NCBI RefSeq assembly: GCF_002982115.1
Contig: NZ_CP019980.1
Location: 194,001 to 258,000 of the forward strand
Length of the DNA stretch: 64,000 bases
Direction: 5' to 3'
DNA from: Lysinibacillus sphaericus
Lineage (GTDB): Bacteria > Bacillota > Bacilli > Bacillales_A > Planococcaceae
Under the pieces are notes generated by a model. That model did no database searches, was not told the origin of the DNA, and saw only the letters and a program-made list of their open reading frames with translations. Position numbers and translations under genes: made by a program. Below are positions 39,261-51,098 of this stretch, piece after piece. The first letter of the stretch is position 1, and every line of letters begins with the position of its first letter.

Positions 39261-41339
39261 ATGAAACGCGAATTCTCTCTAGAGAATACTCGTAATATTG
39301 GGATCATGGCTCACATTGATGCTGGTAAAACAACAACAACTGAGCGTATCCTTTATTACACAGGTAAGATTCACAAAATCGGTGAAACTCATGAAGGCGC
39401 TTCTCAAATGGACTGGATGGAGCAAGAGCAAGAACGTGGTATTACAATCACTTCTGCTGCAACAACAGCTCAATGGGCAGGCCACCGTGTAAACATCATC
39501 GATACTCCTGGACACGTAGACTTCACTGTAGAAGTAGAACGTTCTTTACGCGTACTTGATGGTGCTGTAACAGTACTAGACGCTCAATCTGGTGTTGAGC
39601 CTCAAACAGAAACTGTATGGCGTCAAGCTACAACTTACGGTGTTCCACGTATCGTATTCATTAACAAAATGGATAAAACAGGTGCAGACTTCTTGTATTC
39701 AGTAGGTACTCTACACGAACGTTTACAAGCAAACGCTCACCCAATCCAATTACCTATCGGAGCTGAAGATCAGTTCTCTGCTATCATTGACTTAGTTGAA
39801 ATGAAAGCAACTTTCTACGGCGATGAAAAAGGTACTGCAGTAACTGAAGGTGAAATTCCTGAAGAGCACCGCGAAATCGCTGAAGAATACCGTGAAAAAT
39901 TAATCGACGCTGTTGCAAGTGTTGATGAAGAAATCATGGAAAAATATTTAGAAGGCGAAGAAATCACTGTTGCTGAGCTTAAAGCGGCTATCCGTCGTGC
40001 TACAATCGCAGTAGAATTCTACCCAGTAATCTGTGGTACAGCATTCAAACACAAAGGCGTACGCCCAATGTTAAATGCAGTTATCGATTACTTACCATCT
40101 CCAGTTGATGTACCAGCAATCAAAGGTACTTCAGTTGATGGTGACGAAGAGTTAGAACGTAAATCTTCTGATGACGAGCCATTCTCAGCTCTTGCATTCA
40201 AAGTTATGACTGACCCATTCGTAGGTAAATTAACTTTCTTCCGTGTGTACTCTGGAACATTAGATGCAGGTTCATACGTACAAAACTCTTCTAAAGGTAA
40301 ACGTGAACGTGTAGGTCGTATCCTACAAATGCACGCTAACTCTCGTGAAGAGATTTCTAAAGTGTTCGCTGGGGACATCGCAGCAGCAGTAGGTCTTAAA
40401 GATACTACTACTGGTGATACTCTATGTGACGAGAAAAACCTAGTTATTCTTGAATCAATGGAATTCCCTGAACCAGTAATTTCTCTTTCTGTAGAACCAA
40501 AATCAAAAGCTGACCAAGACAAAATGGGTCAAGCTTTACAAAAACTTCAAGAAGAGGATCCAACTTTCCGTGCTCACACTGACACAGAAACTGGACAAAC
40601 AATCATCTCAGGTATGGGTGAGCTTCACCTTGATATCTTAGTTGACCGTATGCGCCGTGAATTTAAAGTAGAAGCTAACGTAGGTGCTCCAATGGTATCT
40701 TACCGTGAAACATTCCGTAGCTCTGCAAAAGTTCAAGGTAAATTCACTCGCCAATCTGGTGGTCGTGGACAATATGGTGACGTAACGATTGAGTTCTCTC
40801 CAAATGAAGAAGGTAAAGGCTTCGAATTCGAAAACGCTATCGTTGGTGGTGTAGTTCCTCGTGAATACATCCCTGCAGTTGAAGCAGGTCTTCGTGACTC
40901 TCTTGACCGCGGTGTAGTAGCTGGTTACCCACTAATCGACATTAAAGCGAAATTAGTATTCGGTTCTTACCATGACGTTGACTCGAATGAGATGGCGTTT
41001 AAAATCGCAGCTTCTATGGCTCTTAAAGAAGCAGCTAAACAATGTGATGCTGTAATTTTAGAACCAATGATGAAAGTAGAAGTTGTAATTCCAGAAGAGT
41101 ACCTTGGTGATATCATGGGTAACATCACTTCTCGTCGCGGACGCGTTGAGGGTATGGATGCTCGCGGTAACTCTCAAGTTGTTCGTGCAATGGTTCCACT
41201 TTCGGAAATGTTTGGTTACGCAACAACTCTTCGTTCAGCAACTCAAGGTCGCGGTGTATTCTCAATGACATTTGATCATTATGAAGAAGTACCAAAATCA
41301 ATTGCTGCTGACATCATCAAAAAAAATAAAGGTGAATAA
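39261..41339 (+). CDS. fusA: Elongation factor G
   Basis: A 692-residue translocation GTPase. G1 [11 protein letters not shown]2 region with the RGITITSAA switch, G3 DTPGHVDF and G4 NKMDKTGAD are intact, and domains II-V are complete with the domain IV tip [13 protein letters not shown] follows TGGAAGGAGAA. It lies 42 nt after rpsG in the str cluster. Confidence 0.98.
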   Translation: MKREFSLENTRNIGIMAHIDAGKTTTTERILYYTGKIHKIGETHEGASQMDWMEQEQERGITITSAATTAQWAGHRVNIIDTPGHVDFTVEVERSLRVLDGAVTVLDAQSGVEPQTETVWRQATTYGVPRIVFINKMDKTGADFLYSVGTLHERLQANAHPIQLPIGAEDQFSAIIDLVEMKATFYGDEKGTAVTEGEIPEEHREIAEEYREKLIDAVASVDEEIMEKYLEGEEITVAELKAAIRRATIAVEFYPVICGTAFKHKGVRPMLNAVIDYLPSPVDVPAIKGTSVDGDEELERKSSDDEPFSALAFKVMTDPFVGKLTFFRVYSGTLDAGSYVQNSSKGKRERVGRILQMHANSREEISKVFAGDIAAAVGLKDTTTGDTLCDEKNLVILESMEFPEPVISLSVEPKSKADQDKMGQALQKLQEEDPTFRAHTDTETGQTIISGMGELHLDILVDRMRREFKVEANVGAPMVSYRETFRSSAKVQGKFTRQSGGRGQYGDVTIEFSPNEEGKGFEFENAIVGGVVPREYIPAVEAGLRDSLDRGVVAGYPLIDIKAKLVFGSYHDVDSNEMAFKIAASMALKEAAKQCDAVILEPMMKVEVVIPEEYLGDIMGNITSRRGRVEGMDARGNSQVVRAMVPLSEMFGYATTLRSATQGRGVFSMTFDHYEEVPKSIAADIIKKNKGE

Positions 41340-41391
41340 TTGAATTTTCATCTTGCATAAAGTATAACTAATTTGTAAGCTATGATTGCAG

Positions 41392-41417
41392 GATAGAGGA
41401 TGGGCCCGTTCTCTATC
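41392..41417 (+). promoter_or_regulatory. Hairpin between fusA and tuf
   Basis: GATAGAG pairs with CTCTATC around a GGGCCC-containing loop. No T run follows, so it is more likely a processing or stability element than a terminator. Confidence 0.5.
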
Positions 41418-41474
41418 AGCATTCATTCTATAAATTTTTAAATAAAACATACAATTTCGAGGAGGCAATCTCTA

Positions 41475-42662
41475 ATGGCTAAAGAAAAATTTGACCGTTC
41501 AAAAACGCATGCTAACATTGGTACAATCGGACACGTTGACCATGGTAAAACAACTTTAACTGCTGCAATCGCTACAGTTCTTTCTAAAAAAATGGGTGGT
41601 ACAGCTAAATCATACGCTGATATCGATAACGCACCAGAAGAAAAAGAACGTGGTATCACAATCAATACTTCTCACGTAGAATACGAAACAGAATCTCGTC
41701 ACTATGCACACGTTGACTGCCCAGGACACGCTGACTATGTTAAAAACATGATCACTGGTGCTGCACAAATGGACGGCGGTATCTTAGTAGTATCTGCTGC
41801 TGACGGCCCAATGCCACAAACTCGTGAACACATCCTTTTATCTCGTCAAGTAGGTGTTCCATACTTAGTAGTATTCATGAACAAATGTGATATGGTAGAC
41901 GACGAAGAATTATTAGAATTAGTAGAAATGGAAATCCGTGACCTACTTTCTGAATATGACTTCCCAGGCGACGATATCCCAGTAATCAAAGGTTCTGCTC
42001 TTAAAGCTCTTGAAGGTGAACCAGAATGGGAAGAAAAAATCGTTGAATTAATGGACGCTGTAGATTCTTACATCCCAACTCCAGAACGTCAAACTGACAA
42101 ACCATTCATGATGCCAGTAGAGGACGTATTCTCTATCACTGGTCGTGGTACAGTTGCAACTGGCCGTGTTGAACGTGGTCAAGTTAAAGTTGGTGACGTA
42201 GTTGAAATCGTAGGTATCGCTGAAGAAGCTAAATCTACAACTGTAACTGGCGTTGAAATGTTCCGTAAATTATTAGACTACGCTGAAGCTGGTGACAACA
42301 TCGGTGCTTTACTTCGTGGTGTAGCTCGTGAAGAAATCCAACGTGGTCAAGTATTAGCTAAACCAGGCTCAATCACTCCACACACAAACTTCAAAGCTGA
42401 AGTTTACGTTTTATCAAAAGAAGAGGGTGGCCGTCATACTCCATTCTTCTCTAACTACCGTCCTCAGTTCTACTTCCGTACAACTGACGTAACAGGTATC
42501 TGTAACTTACCAGAAGGCGTTGAAATGGTAATGCCTGGCGATAACATCGAAATGACAGTAGAACTTATCGCTCCAATCGCTCTTGAAGAAGGTACTAAAT
42601 TCTCTATCCGTGAGGGTGGCCGTACTGTAGGCGCTGGCGTAGTTGCTTCTATCCAAAAATAA
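41475..42662 (+). CDS. tuf: Elongation factor Tu
   Basis: A 395-residue GTPase delivering aminoacyl-tRNA. G1 [10 protein letters not shown]3 DCPGHADY and G4 NKCD are present; domains II and III are complete. ATG follows CGAGGAGG. Closed by a terminator at 42684. No second tuf copy in this window. Confidence 0.98.
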   Translation: MAKEKFDRSKTHANIGTIGHVDHGKTTLTAAIATVLSKKMGGTAKSYADIDNAPEEKERGITINTSHVEYETESRHYAHVDCPGHADYVKNMITGAAQMDGGILVVSAADGPMPQTREHILLSRQVGVPYLVVFMNKCDMVDDEELLELVEMEIRDLLSEYDFPGDDIPVIKGSALKALEGEPEWEEKIVELMDAVDSYIPTPERQTDKPFMMPVEDVFSITGRGTVATGRVERGQVKVGDVVEIVGIAEEAKSTTVTGVEMFRKLLDYAEAGDNIGALLRGVAREEIQRGQVLAKPGSITPHTNFKAEVYVLSKEEGGRHTPFFSNYRPQFYFRTTDVTGICNLPEGVEMVMPGDNIEMTVELIAPIALEEGTKFSIREGGRTVGAGVVASIQK

Positions 42663-42683
42663 TATTTAGCTTAGGCTAATTTT

Positions 42684-42721
42684 AAAACCAATCTGTAGGG
42701 ACGCTTACAGATTGGTTTTTT
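42684..42721 (+). terminator. Terminator of the str cluster (after tuf)
   Basis: AAAACCAATCTGT pairs with ACAGATTGGTTTTT across 10 nt and continues in T residues. Confidence 0.95.
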
Positions 42722-42756
42722 ATGTTAAAATATATAAGTGAAAGGAGCGTCAGCGT

Positions 42757-43446
42757 ATGGAAATGAAGGTTTTATTGATAGAAGATGATTCATCAATTTT
42801 TGCAATGATCGAAGAACGCTTTTTGCAATGGTCATTACGTGTTGTAGGTCCAACTGATTTTCAAAAGGTGATGGATGATTTTATCGAAGAGAAGCCACAG
42901 CTAGTTTTAATAGATATTCAACTACCGGCATATGATGGCTTTCATTGGTGCCGTGAAATACGACATATTTCAAAGGTGCCGATCCTCTTTCTATCTTCAC
43001 GAGATCATCCAATGGATATGGTAATGGCGATGCAGATGGGTGCCGATGATTTTATACAAAAACCCTTCCATATGGAGGTGTTACTTGCAAAAGTTCAAGC
43101 TATTTTACGCCGTACTTATGACTATGTTGAAGAAACAATGGATGTCACGCGTTTCAATGGTGCCGTTTTGGATTATGCGCGTAGTGAGATTATGTATAAT
43201 GGGCAGCTTGTTTCGTTAACTAAAAATGAACTGTTTATTTTACGAGTTTTATTGGAAAAGGCTAATCATATCGTTTCTAGAGAGGACTTAATGAGAAAAC
43301 TATGGGACGATGAGCGCTTTGTGAATGATAATACATTATCAGTCAATGTTAATCGATTACGTGCTAAGCTAGAGGATATCGGCTTACAGGAAGTTATTGT
43401 GACAAAAAAGGGGCTCGGCTATATAGCAGTGACGCAGGTGACGTGA
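42757..43446 (+). CDS. OmpR-family response regulator (BceR-like)
   Basis: A 229-residue two-component response regulator. The receiver domain has the acidic pair EDD near residue 10, the phospho-acceptor D53 in LIDIQLP and the lysine in QKPF. The C-terminal winged helix (about 130-225) has the OmpR/PhoB pattern. With the kinase and ABC transporter that follow it forms a BceRS-BceAB-type module for sensing and resisting cell-wall peptide antibiotics. ATG follows GAAAGGAGCG. It directly abuts the kinase gene. Confidence 0.9.
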   Translation: MEMKVLLIEDDSSIFAMIEERFLQWSLRVVGPTDFQKVMDDFIEEKPQLVLIDIQLPAYDGFHWCREIRHISKVPILFLSSRDHPMDMVMAMQMGADDFIQKPFHMEVLLAKVQAILRRTYDYVEETMDVTRFNGAVLDYARSEIMYNGQLVSLTKNELFILRVLLEKANHIVSREDLMRKLWDDERFVNDNTLSVNVNRLRAKLEDIGLQEVIVTKKGLGYIAVTQVT

Positions 43447-44469
43447 GTGAAAATGCTATTTTTATTTATAAGAGAACGGCTAGCGTGGATTGGCTTTTTT
43501 GTTTTTCTTCTTGTCGTGCTTAACATATTATTTTCTTTAGACATTGGTTTAGTTGGCATCTCTATTTGGTATGTCAATATGATTATGATTGTGGCGTTTT
43601 TCATTTTTTTATTATGGCGGTATACAAAGGAAATTGGTCAACTGAAAGATTTCCTGGGAAATGTAGATAGCAGGCTGGATGATGCTCATGCTAGAAGTTT
43701 AGCTCTATCACCTTTTCAGGAGGCATACTACCTAAAAATTGAAGACGTCTTCTATGATAAGGACGCAGAGCTGAATCATGCGAAGGTGCAGCTACAGGAG
43801 TATTCAGATGAGCTGTTAGCATGGGTACATGAAGTGAAGGCCCCTTTAACAACTATAAATTTAATGTTAGATCGTATCGAAGACTCAACTTTGCGTAGGA
43901 AGTTAGAGACCGAATGGTTAAGGTTGCATCTGCTTGTCGATCAGCAATTACACCAAACACGTCTTGCAACGATTGAAAAGGATAATTTTTTAAGTGAAAT
44001 AGAACTGCGCGATGTTGTTTACAAAGAAATACGTGCGATGCAAGCATGGTGCTTAGAAAAGGATATCGGCTTTGATGTTGGTGAATTAACAGAAGTGGTT
44101 TTAACTGATAGTAAATGGATAGCGTTCATTGTAAGGCAAATTCTATCAAATGCTATTAAATATAGCCCTATTAATACAGAAATCTTTATTTTTACAGAGG
44201 TTGATTCATCTGGTGCAACGTTGTTACATATTAAGGATAATGGCATTGGAATAAGAACAGATGATATGCCACGGATTTTCCAGAAATCGTATACAGGAAC
44301 GGCAGGCAGAGAATCTGCACAGTCAACGGGGATGGGCTTGTATTTAGCACATAACATTGCTCAAAAAATTGGCGTTCGTATTAGTGTACAATCAGTAGTA
44401 GGGGAAGGGTCAGTCTTTACACTACGATTCCCATTACAAAATGAATATGCCAAACTAACAGGTAGATGA
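43447..44469 (+). CDS. Intramembrane-sensing histidine kinase (BceS-like)
   Basis: A 340-residue kinase with two membrane helices (about 14-30 and 35-57) and almost no extracellular loop, the mark of intramembrane-sensing kinases that need the partner ABC permease to detect the drug. The phosphorylated histidine is in WVHEVKAPL (about H128). The ATPase N box (RQILSNAIKYS) and G boxes (IKDNGIGI, GMGLYLAH) follow. GTG 43447 is 8 nt after AGG and right at the regulator stop; ATG 43453 is possible. Confidence 0.9.
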   Translation: MKMLFLFIRERLAWIGFFVFLLVVLNILFSLDIGLVGISIWYVNMIMIVAFFIFLLWRYTKEIGQLKDFLGNVDSRLDDAHARSLALSPFQEAYYLKIEDVFYDKDAELNHAKVQLQEYSDELLAWVHEVKAPLTTINLMLDRIEDSTLRRKLETEWLRLHLLVDQQLHQTRLATIEKDNFLSEIELRDVVYKEIRAMQAWCLEKDIGFDVGELTEVVLTDSKWIAFIVRQILSNAIKYSPINTEIFIFTEVDSSGATLLHIKDNGIGIRTDDMPRIFQKSYTGTAGRESAQSTGMGLYLAHNIAQKIGVRISVQSVVGEGSVFTLRFPLQNEYAKLTGR

Positions 44470-44491
44470 CGAAATTGTCACCTACCTTTTT
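44460..44491 (+). terminator. Terminator overlapping the end of the kinase gene
   Basis: AGGTAGATGAC pairs with GTCACCTACCT (one mismatch) across a 7-nt loop and is followed by T residues. The stem contains the kinase stop codon. It separates the sensor genes from the transporter genes, which must then use their own, probably BceR-type inducible, promoter. Confidence 0.8.
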
Positions 44492-44565
44492 ATATTGTCA
44501 TGTAAAACGCACGAATTGAACGTGTAGACAGGGTACACTTGTAGTATAGAAAGGGGCGTTAACCT

Positions 44566-45327
44566 GTGGCAGTTTTAATTGGACGTAAAGTAAAAAAAGT
44601 ATATGGTAAAAAATCGACGGCACAAGAGGTGTTGAAAGGTATAGATTTAGAAGTGAATGAAGGAGAGTTTGTTGGCATTATGGGTCCGTCAGGCTCAGGG
44701 AAGACGACATTATTAAATGTGTTGTGTTCGATTGATTTTGCAACGGAAGGTGTCATTGAAATAAATGGACAAAGCTTACGAGGGATGAAAGAAAAAGCTT
44801 TAGCTAATTTCCGTCGCGAACAGCTTGGGTTCATATTCCAAGATTATAATTTATTGGACACTTTGACAGTGAAGGAAAACATCTTGCTGCCATTAGCGAT
44901 TAGCAAGTTACCGAAAGCTGTAGCAGAAAGTCGTGTCAAAGAGCTTACTTATTTACTTGGTATTGGAGATATATTAAATAAATACCCAAATGAAATTTCT
45001 GGCGGTCAAAAGCAACGTACATCGGCTGCGCGTGCATTAATTACAAATCCATCAATGGTCTTTGCGGATGAACCTACAGGTGCACTGGATTCGAAATCAG
45101 CAACAGCTCTGTTGAAGAATTTGCAAAGTATTAATGAAACCAAGAAAGCGACAATTATGATGGTAACGCATGATGCAGTGGCAGCGAGTTTCTGTACACG
45201 TGTTTTGTTTTTAAAAGATGGGCTGATTTACAGTGAACTATACAAAGGTGATAAAACAAGACAGGCATTTTTCCAAGAAATCATGCATACGCAAAGTGTG
45301 CTAGGCGGTGACGGTTATGAGTCTTAG
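44566..45327 (+). CDS. ABC transporter ATPase (BceA-like, MacB/FtsE group)
   Basis: A 253-residue ATP-binding subunit: Walker [10 protein letters not shown] near residue 43, Q-loop FQDYNLL, signature ISGGQKQR, Walker [13 protein letters not shown] and the H-loop MVTHD. Its partner is the FtsX-type permease downstream (11-nt overlap). In this family the pump removes peptide antibiotics from their lipid targets and gives the signal to the kinase. GTG start at 44566 follows AAGGGGCG. The inducible promoter should lie in 44492-44565; TTGAAC at 44516 is the only fair -35 seen. Confidence 0.93.
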   Translation: MAVLIGRKVKKVYGKKSTAQEVLKGIDLEVNEGEFVGIMGPSGSGKTTLLNVLCSIDFATEGVIEINGQSLRGMKEKALANFRREQLGFIFQDYNLLDTLTVKENILLPLAISKLPKAVAESRVKELTYLLGIGDILNKYPNEISGGQKQRTSAARALITNPSMVFADEPTGALDSKSATALLKNLQSINETKKATIMMVTHDAVAASFCTRVLFLKDGLIYSELYKGDKTRQAFFQEIMHTQSVLGGDGYES

Positions 45328-47296
45328 TAAGCTTGTATTCCGAAGTATGAAGAAAAATATGAAACATTATTATTTATACTTCTTTGCACTTATTTTTAGT
45401 GTGACACTCTATTTTTCTTTTGTGACATTACAGCATAATGGTGAAGTTTTTGATTCCGTTCAAAAGAGTGGCACAGCATCAGCAGGATTTAAGGCTGCAA
45501 CTTATATTTTGTACTTTATTATTTTATTTTTCGTGTTATATGCAAACCACTTATTTATGAAGCGTCGTAGCAAGGAAATTGGCTTGTATCAGCTAATAGG
45601 AATGACAAAGGGATTAATTGTACGCTTATTGGCTTTAGAAAGCATTCTATTATTTGTAGGAGCTGTCGCTGTAGGGATAATTGTTGGTTTCTTTAGCTCT
45701 CGCCTAATCGCCATGATTTTATTGCGTATCATTGAAAAAGAGACGCTTGTGAAAATGACCTTTAGTACTCAAGCATTGCAGCAGTCTATTGTTGTTTTCG
45801 CTATCTTATTAGTGATCGTCTTGTTCCAAATGACGTGGATGATTCACCGTGTATCACTATTATCCTTATTTAGCGCGGCTAAACAAGCAGATGAGCGTGT
45901 AAAACGATTCAGCCCATTACAAATGGTTATTGGCTTTTTAGGGCTTGTACTCATTGCATATGGCTACTATGCATCAACGAAATTATTTGATATTAATAAT
46001 GCAGGCAATCTATTTAATAATATGATTATTATTTTGGCTACAACAATTGGGGGAACATTCCTAGTTTTCCGTTTCTCTGTAGCATTTATAATGAATACTG
46101 TTCGTTTAAAGAAAAATGGACATTTGACTGTCCATGATGTATTAGCGTTAACACCAATTATGCATCGCATGAAAAGTAATGCTAAATCATTGACACTGAT
46201 TACAGTTTTAACGGGTGTATCACTTGGAATTACCACTTTATCATATATTTCGTATTATTCTTCAGAAGCTGATGCCTATAGTCAAATCCCTGGCGATTAC
46301 ATTTTGCATGAAGATCAAGGACAGGATTTTTTAAAGAAACTAGAGGAAAATAATATCGCTTATGATAAGGTTGAATATCGTTTACAAGGGGTTACAGCTA
46401 CCATCGCTCAGTTAATGGCTAAAGAACAAAAAGATAGTCCATTTTATAACATGGAAGGCACGATTTATACCATTCCACTTTCTGATTATCAACGTAGAAA
46501 CCCAAATACAACAATTGCGGGTAATGATGTTATTTTAACGAACTATGGTGGCTATATGGCGGAGATGTTCCCATTAGAAAAGGATCGTAATCTAGTCGTA
46601 TCAGCAGGTAAACTTAAAGAAACACTGCATGTCAAAGCTATTCATGATGAAAGTATTATTGGTGGAACAGTAACGTCTGGTGGCGGAGGTCCAATTTTTG
46701 TAGTGTCTGATGCATTGTTTGAAAAATTGTCAACGCAAGCAAAACTATTCCCTTGGCATAAACAAACTTCGATTACATTACAGTCAAAGAAAGACCTTGC
46801 ACTAGCTGAAAAATTGTATGAAGAATCAGGCGCAGATGCCATTACTATTTTTGATAATGATGGCAATACGCAAAACTTTAAAATCAAGTCATTTGAAGCT
46901 GAACGTAAAGGAAATATTGAATCACTTGGGTTAATAATTTTTACGACAGCATTTTTAGGCTTAGCATTTTTAATGACGACTGGTAGCATTCTGTACTTTA
47001 AACAAATGTCTGAAGCAGAAGAAGAACGAGGAGCATATACAATTTTAAGAAAGATTGGCTTCTCAGAACGAGATATCATGAAGGGAATCTTTATGAAACA
47101 GGCGTTCAATTTTGGTGTTCCTTTACTTATTGGTCTACTTCATAGTTATTTTGCAGTGAAATCAGGATGGTTTTTATTTGGTTCAGAATTAACAACACCG
47201 TTATGGATTGCTATGAGCTGTTACGTCGCTTTATATGCAATTTTTGCAGTCCTTTCGGTTGGTTATTATAAAAAAGTAATAAGAGAATCATTATAA
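45317..47296 (+). CDS. FtsX-type ABC permease (BceB-like)
   Basis: A 659-residue permease of the BceB family. There are ten predicted membrane helices in a 1+3+... pattern: helices around residues 20, 55-75, 105-135, 155-175, 200-220, 230-255 and 290-310. A large extracellular domain follows (about 320-530), then three final helices. The big domain is the place of peptide recognition in known homologues. ATG 45317 (MSLSKLVF) is 6 nt after GGTG; GTG 45308 is rejected. It ends the module; terminator at 47321. Confidence 0.92.
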   Translation: MSLSKLVFRSMKKNMKHYYLYFFALIFSVTLYFSFVTLQHNGEVFDSVQKSGTASAGFKAATYILYFIILFFVLYANHLFMKRRSKEIGLYQLIGMTKGLIVRLLALESILLFVGAVAVGIIVGFFSSRLIAMILLRIIEKETLVKMTFSTQALQQSIVVFAILLVIVLFQMTWMIHRVSLLSLFSAAKQADERVKRFSPLQMVIGFLGLVLIAYGYYASTKLFDINNAGNLFNNMIIILATTIGGTFLVFRFSVAFIMNTVRLKKNGHLTVHDVLALTPIMHRMKSNAKSLTLITVLTGVSLGITTLSYISYYSSEADAYSQIPGDYILHEDQGQDFLKKLEENNIAYDKVEYRLQGVTATIAQLMAKEQKDSPFYNMEGTIYTIPLSDYQRRNPNTTIAGNDVILTNYGGYMAEMFPLEKDRNLVVSAGKLKETLHVKAIHDESIIGGTVTSGGGGPIFVVSDALFEKLSTQAKLFPWHKQTSITLQSKKDLALAEKLYEESGADAITIFDNDGNTQNFKIKSFEAERKGNIESLGLIIFTTAFLGLAFLMTTGSILYFKQMSEAEEERGAYTILRKIGFSERDIMKGIFMKQAFNFGVPLLIGLLHSYFAVKSGWFLFGSELTTPLWIAMSCYVALYAIFAVLSVGYYKKVIRESL

Positions 47297-47320
47297 CTAT
47301 TAAATAGGAAGAAACTCCGA

Positions 47321-47357
47321 AAAACAGTATGATCTAATACAGGTCATACTGTTTTTT
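47321..47357 (+). terminator. Terminator of the BceAB-type operon
   Basis: AAAACAGTATGA pairs with TCATACTGTTTT across 11 nt, with extra T residues. Confidence 0.92.
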
Positions 47358-47391
47358 GAATTTTATATTTAATGAAATATTTCATAACAGC

Positions 47392-47420
47392 TTGACTTTC
47401 GTTTGTCAGAATATTAAAGT
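47392..47420 (+). promoter_or_regulatory. Possible promoter of the YuiF-type transporter gene
   Basis: TTGACT (47392-47397), 17 nt, TAAAGT (47415-47420). Moderate match. Confidence 0.45.
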
Positions 47421-47462
47421 TTAACATATTAATAATCTAGTGTACGAAAGTGAAGTGTCTTT

Positions 47463-48779
47463 ATGAATGCGGTAATTGTGGCAGTAGCTGTCATGTTAAT
47501 ATTAAGTTTGCTTCGAATCAATGTTGTCCTTTCACTTGTTTTAGGAGCCTTTGCAGGGGGCTTAACAAGTGGTATGGGTATTCAAGCAACTGTCGAGTCG
47601 TTTACAGAGGGGTTAGGGGCAGGTGCTACTATTGCACTTAGTTATGGTTTACTTGGTGGATTTGCTATAGCTATCTCGAAGACAGGTATACCTGACTTAT
47701 TCATTGCAGGTATGTTAAACGTGTTAAATAAAAATGGTTCAAGTAATAGGAAGGGCTTAGTAAAAGTATTAATTTTTCTTCTTATTTTTATCATGGCCAT
47801 TTTTTCTCAAAATTTAATTCCAATTCATATTGCTTTTATCCCTTTACTAATACCACCGATTTTAAAGGTTTTAAATATGCTTGAAGTGGATCGTAGAATA
47901 ATAGCAACATTGATTGCGGTTGGCTTAATTGGCACCTATAGTTTTGTACCAGCAGGCTTCGGGGCCATCTTCCAAGAAATTGTGTCAACGCAAGTTACAA
48001 ATGCCGGAATGGTTGCACAAGCAAGTGATGTGCCTGTAGCAATGGCTATTCCTATCCTAGGTATGTTAGTAGGACTAGGGATTGCCTTCTATGTATATCG
48101 CAAACCACGTATATACAAAAATACAGATGTAGAAACAGCGACTTTAAATGTGAATGTCAGTAAATCAGTTATTATTTCTACGGCACTAGCATTAATTGTT
48201 TCCCTTATCGCGCAAATCGCAACAGATTCCATGATTGTCGGAGCCTTTGCAGGGATCATGATTATGTATTTTACGGGTGCTCTTAAATGGAGAGAGGCCG
48301 ATGAAATTCTATCAGAAGGTATGAAAATGATGGCGTTCATTGGCTTCGTCATGATTGCTGCCAATGGATTCGCCTCAGTAATCAATGCTACGGGTGATGT
48401 AGATAGCTTAATTACAAGCTCTCTGACATACCTTGAAGGCAATAGAAGTTTGGCGGTATTTATAATGCTGGTGATTGGATTAGTTGTAACAATGGGCATT
48501 GGTTCTTCTTTTGCGACAGTACCGATTATTGCGACTTTATTTGTTCCGTTAGCACAAGGATTAGGAATGAGCCCTTTAGCGATATTGTGCTTAATCGGAA
48601 CTGCGGGCGCATTAGGTGACGCAGGTTCACCAGCATCAGATTCAACATTAGGACCAACTGCTGGCTTGAATGTTGATGGACAACATAATCATATTTGGGA
48701 TACATGTGTACCAACGTTTATCTTTATTAATATTCCACTCGTCCTATTTGGTTGGATTGCCTGTGTATTCTTTCTATAA
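47463..48779 (+). CDS. yuiF: YuiF-type Na+/H+ antiporter-like transporter
   Basis: A 438-residue membrane protein with about 11-12 helices of the ion transporter (NhaC-like) superfamily. The conserved half-helix segments are GLLGGFAIAISKTGIPD and, near the C-terminus, GDAGSPASDSTLGPTAGL. Homologues are annotated as Na+/H+ antiporters or amino-acid (histidine) permeases, so substrate is open. ATG 47463 has only a weak upstream GTGAAGTG. Stands alone, between two terminators. Confidence 0.85.
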   Translation: MNAVIVAVAVMLILSLLRINVVLSLVLGAFAGGLTSGMGIQATVESFTEGLGAGATIALSYGLLGGFAIAISKTGIPDLFIAGMLNVLNKNGSSNRKGLVKVLIFLLIFIMAIFSQNLIPIHIAFIPLLIPPILKVLNMLEVDRRIIATLIAVGLIGTYSFVPAGFGAIFQEIVSTQVTNAGMVAQASDVPVAMAIPILGMLVGLGIAFYVYRKPRIYKNTDVETATLNVNVSKSVIISTALALIVSLIAQIATDSMIVGAFAGIMIMYFTGALKWREADEILSEGMKMMAFIGFVMIAANGFASVINATGDVDSLITSSLTYLEGNRSLAVFIMLVIGLVVTMGIGSSFATVPIIATLFVPLAQGLGMSPLAILCLIGTAGALGDAGSPASDSTLGPTAGLNVDGQHNHIWDTCVPTFIFINIPLVLFGWIACVFFL

Positions 48780-48786
48780 TATTGAG

Positions 48787-48819
48787 AAGCAGTTTCTAAT
48801 TTTAGAGACTGCTTTTTTT
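48787..48819 (+). terminator. Terminator after the YuiF-type gene
   Basis: AAGCAGTTTCT pairs with AGAGACTGCTT (one G-U) across 6 nt and is followed by a T run. Confidence 0.9.
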
Positions 48820-48972
48820 ATTAATTGTTCGAAATGTTCGAAAACGTAGATAGCACAGGTTATGTGTTGCAAAATACACGAAAATTATATATACTAGTAA
48901 ACGGCTTAAATAAGCGAGAAATATTAGTAGTAAAGAATATCTACAACATTTAAAAGAATTTAGCGAAAAGAC

Positions 48973-49001
48973 TTGCTTATTCTTTTTTTATTGTATATAA
49001 T
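48973..49001 (+). promoter_or_regulatory. Promoter of the S10-spc-alpha supercluster
   Basis: TTGCTT (48973-48978), 17 nt, perfect TATAAT (48996-49001). It is the only strong promoter before the ribosomal genes. Confidence 0.85.
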
Positions 49002-49006
49002 GTTGA

Positions 49007-49438
<432 letters not shown>

Positions 49439-49487
49439 TGGTAAAAACAATATAACAACTTTTTAAAACTTACAGGAGGTGTGACAA

Positions 49488-50117
49488 ATGGCTAAAGGAA
49501 TCTTAGGTAGAAAAATTGGTATGACACAAGTTTTCGCTGAAAACGGCGATTTAATCCCGGTAACAGTTATCGAAGCTACTCCAAACGTAGTTCTTCAAAA
49601 GAAAACTGTTGAAACAGACGGCTACGAAGCAATTCAAGTTGGTTTCGAAGATAAGCGCGTTAAGCTTTCTAACAAACCAGCGCAAGGTCACGTAGCAAAA
49701 GCGAATACTGCTCCTAAGCGCTTCATTCGTGAATTCCGCAACGTGAACGTTGAAGAATACGAAGTTGGTCAAGAAGTCAAAGTAGAAATTTTCGCAGAAG
49801 GCGATGTAATTGATGTAACAGGTGTTACTAAAGGTAAAGGTTTCCAAGGTGTTATCAAACGCCACGGACAATCTCGTGGTCCTATGGCCCACGGTTCTCG
49901 TTACCACCGTCGTCCTGGTTCAATGGGTCCAGTTGCTCCGAACCGCGTATTTAAACAAAAGAAATTACCTGGTCAAATGGGTGGCACAGTAGTTACAATC
50001 CAAAACTTAGAAATCGTAAAAGTTGATGCGGAACGTAACTTACTACTTGTTAAAGGTAATGTTCCTGGTTCTAAAAAAGCTCTAGTTACAGTTAAAACTG
50101 CAATTAAAGCTAACTAA
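49488..50117 (+). CDS. rplC: 50S ribosomal protein L3
   Basis: A 209-residue L3 reaching the peptidyl-transferase centre. [13 protein letters not shown] and the central loop with [13 protein letters not shown] are diagnostic. ATG follows CAGGAGGTG, 49 nt after rpsJ. Confidence 0.97.
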   Translation: MAKGILGRKIGMTQVFAENGDLIPVTVIEATPNVVLQKKTVETDGYEAIQVGFEDKRVKLSNKPAQGHVAKANTAPKRFIREFRNVNVEEYEVGQEVKVEIFAEGDVIDVTGVTKGKGFQGVIKRHGQSRGPMAHGSRYHRRPGSMGPVAPNRVFKQKKLPGQMGGTVVTIQNLEIVKVDAERNLLLVKGNVPGSKKALVTVKTAIKAN

Positions 50118-50143
50118 TCACTTCAAGAAAGGAGGAAACAGGA

Positions 50144-50767
50144 ATGACAAAAGTATCTGTACTTAGTCAAACAGGTGCTTCAGTTGGTGAAATCGAGTTA
50201 AACGAAGCGATCTTCGGAATCGAGCCAAATGAAGCAGTATTATTCGACGCAGTAGTTGCACAACGCGCTTCTCTTCGTCAAGGTAATCATAAGGTGAAAA
50301 ACCGTTCTGAAGTTGCTGGTGGTGGTCGTAAACCATGGCGCCAAAAAGGAACTGGTCGTGCTCGTCAAGGTTCTATCCGTTCTCCACAATGGCGCGGCGG
50401 TGGTATCGTATTCGGTCCAACTCCACGTAGCTATTCTTATAAATTACCTAAAAAAGTTCGTCGTTTAGCTCTTAAATCTGCTTTATCAGCTAAAGTAGTA
50501 GAACAAAACTTCTTAGTTCTTGATGCTCTTACACTAGCAGCACCAAAAACAAAAGAATTCACTAAAATTCTTAAAGATCTTTCTTTAGAGAAAAAATCTT
50601 TATTCGTAACTGCTGACCTAGATGAAAACGTAGCATTATCTGCTCGTAACATCCCTGGTGTAACAGTGTTAACTGCAAACGGAATCAACGTTCTTGATCT
50701 TTTAGGTCACGAAAAAGTTGTATTCACTAAAGCTGCAGTAGAAAAAGTTGAGGAGGTGCTTGGATAA
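50144..50767 (+). CDS. rplD: 50S ribosomal protein L4
   Basis: A 207-residue L4 lining the exit tunnel. The long loop [17 protein letters not shown] is intact with no insertion or change suggestive of macrolide resistance. ATG follows AAAGGAGG. The stop overlaps the rplW start by one base. Confidence 0.97.
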   Translation: MTKVSVLSQTGASVGEIELNEAIFGIEPNEAVLFDAVVAQRASLRQGNHKVKNRSEVAGGGRKPWRQKGTGRARQGSIRSPQWRGGGIVFGPTPRSYSYKLPKKVRRLALKSALSAKVVEQNFLVLDALTLAAPKTKEFTKILKDLSLEKKSLFVTADLDENVALSARNIPGVTVLTANGINVLDLLGHEKVVFTKAAVEKVEEVLG

Positions 50768-51051
50768 TGGAAGCACGTGATATTTTAAAACGTCCGGTCA
50801 TTACTGAGCGTTCTTCAGAACTTATGGCAGAGAAAAAGTATACTTTCGAAGTAGACACTCGCGCTAACAAAACTCAAGTAAAAGACGCTGTAGAAGAAAT
50901 CTTTGGCGTAAACGTTGAGAAAGTAAACGTTCTTAACTACAAAGGTAAATTCAAACGCGTTGGCCGTTACGGTGGTTACACAAACAAACGTCGTAAAGCG
51001 ATTGTTAAACTAACTGCGGACAGCAAAGACATCGAATTATTCGAAATGTAA
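50767..51051 (+). CDS. rplW: 50S ribosomal protein L23
   Basis: A 94-residue L23 at the tunnel exit, docking site for trigger factor and [15 protein letters not shown] and [15 protein letters not shown] are clear. Translationally coupled to rplD; the ribosome binding site GAGGAGGTG is inside rplD. Confidence 0.97.
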   Translation: MEARDILKRPVITERSSELMAEKKYTFEVDTRANKTQVKDAVEEIFGVNVEKVNVLNYKGKFKRVGRYGGYTNKRRKAIVKLTADSKDIELFEM

Positions 51052-51098
51052 TCCTTTAAGGATTTATGATTTGAACAATCAAGAAGGAGGGAAACACA

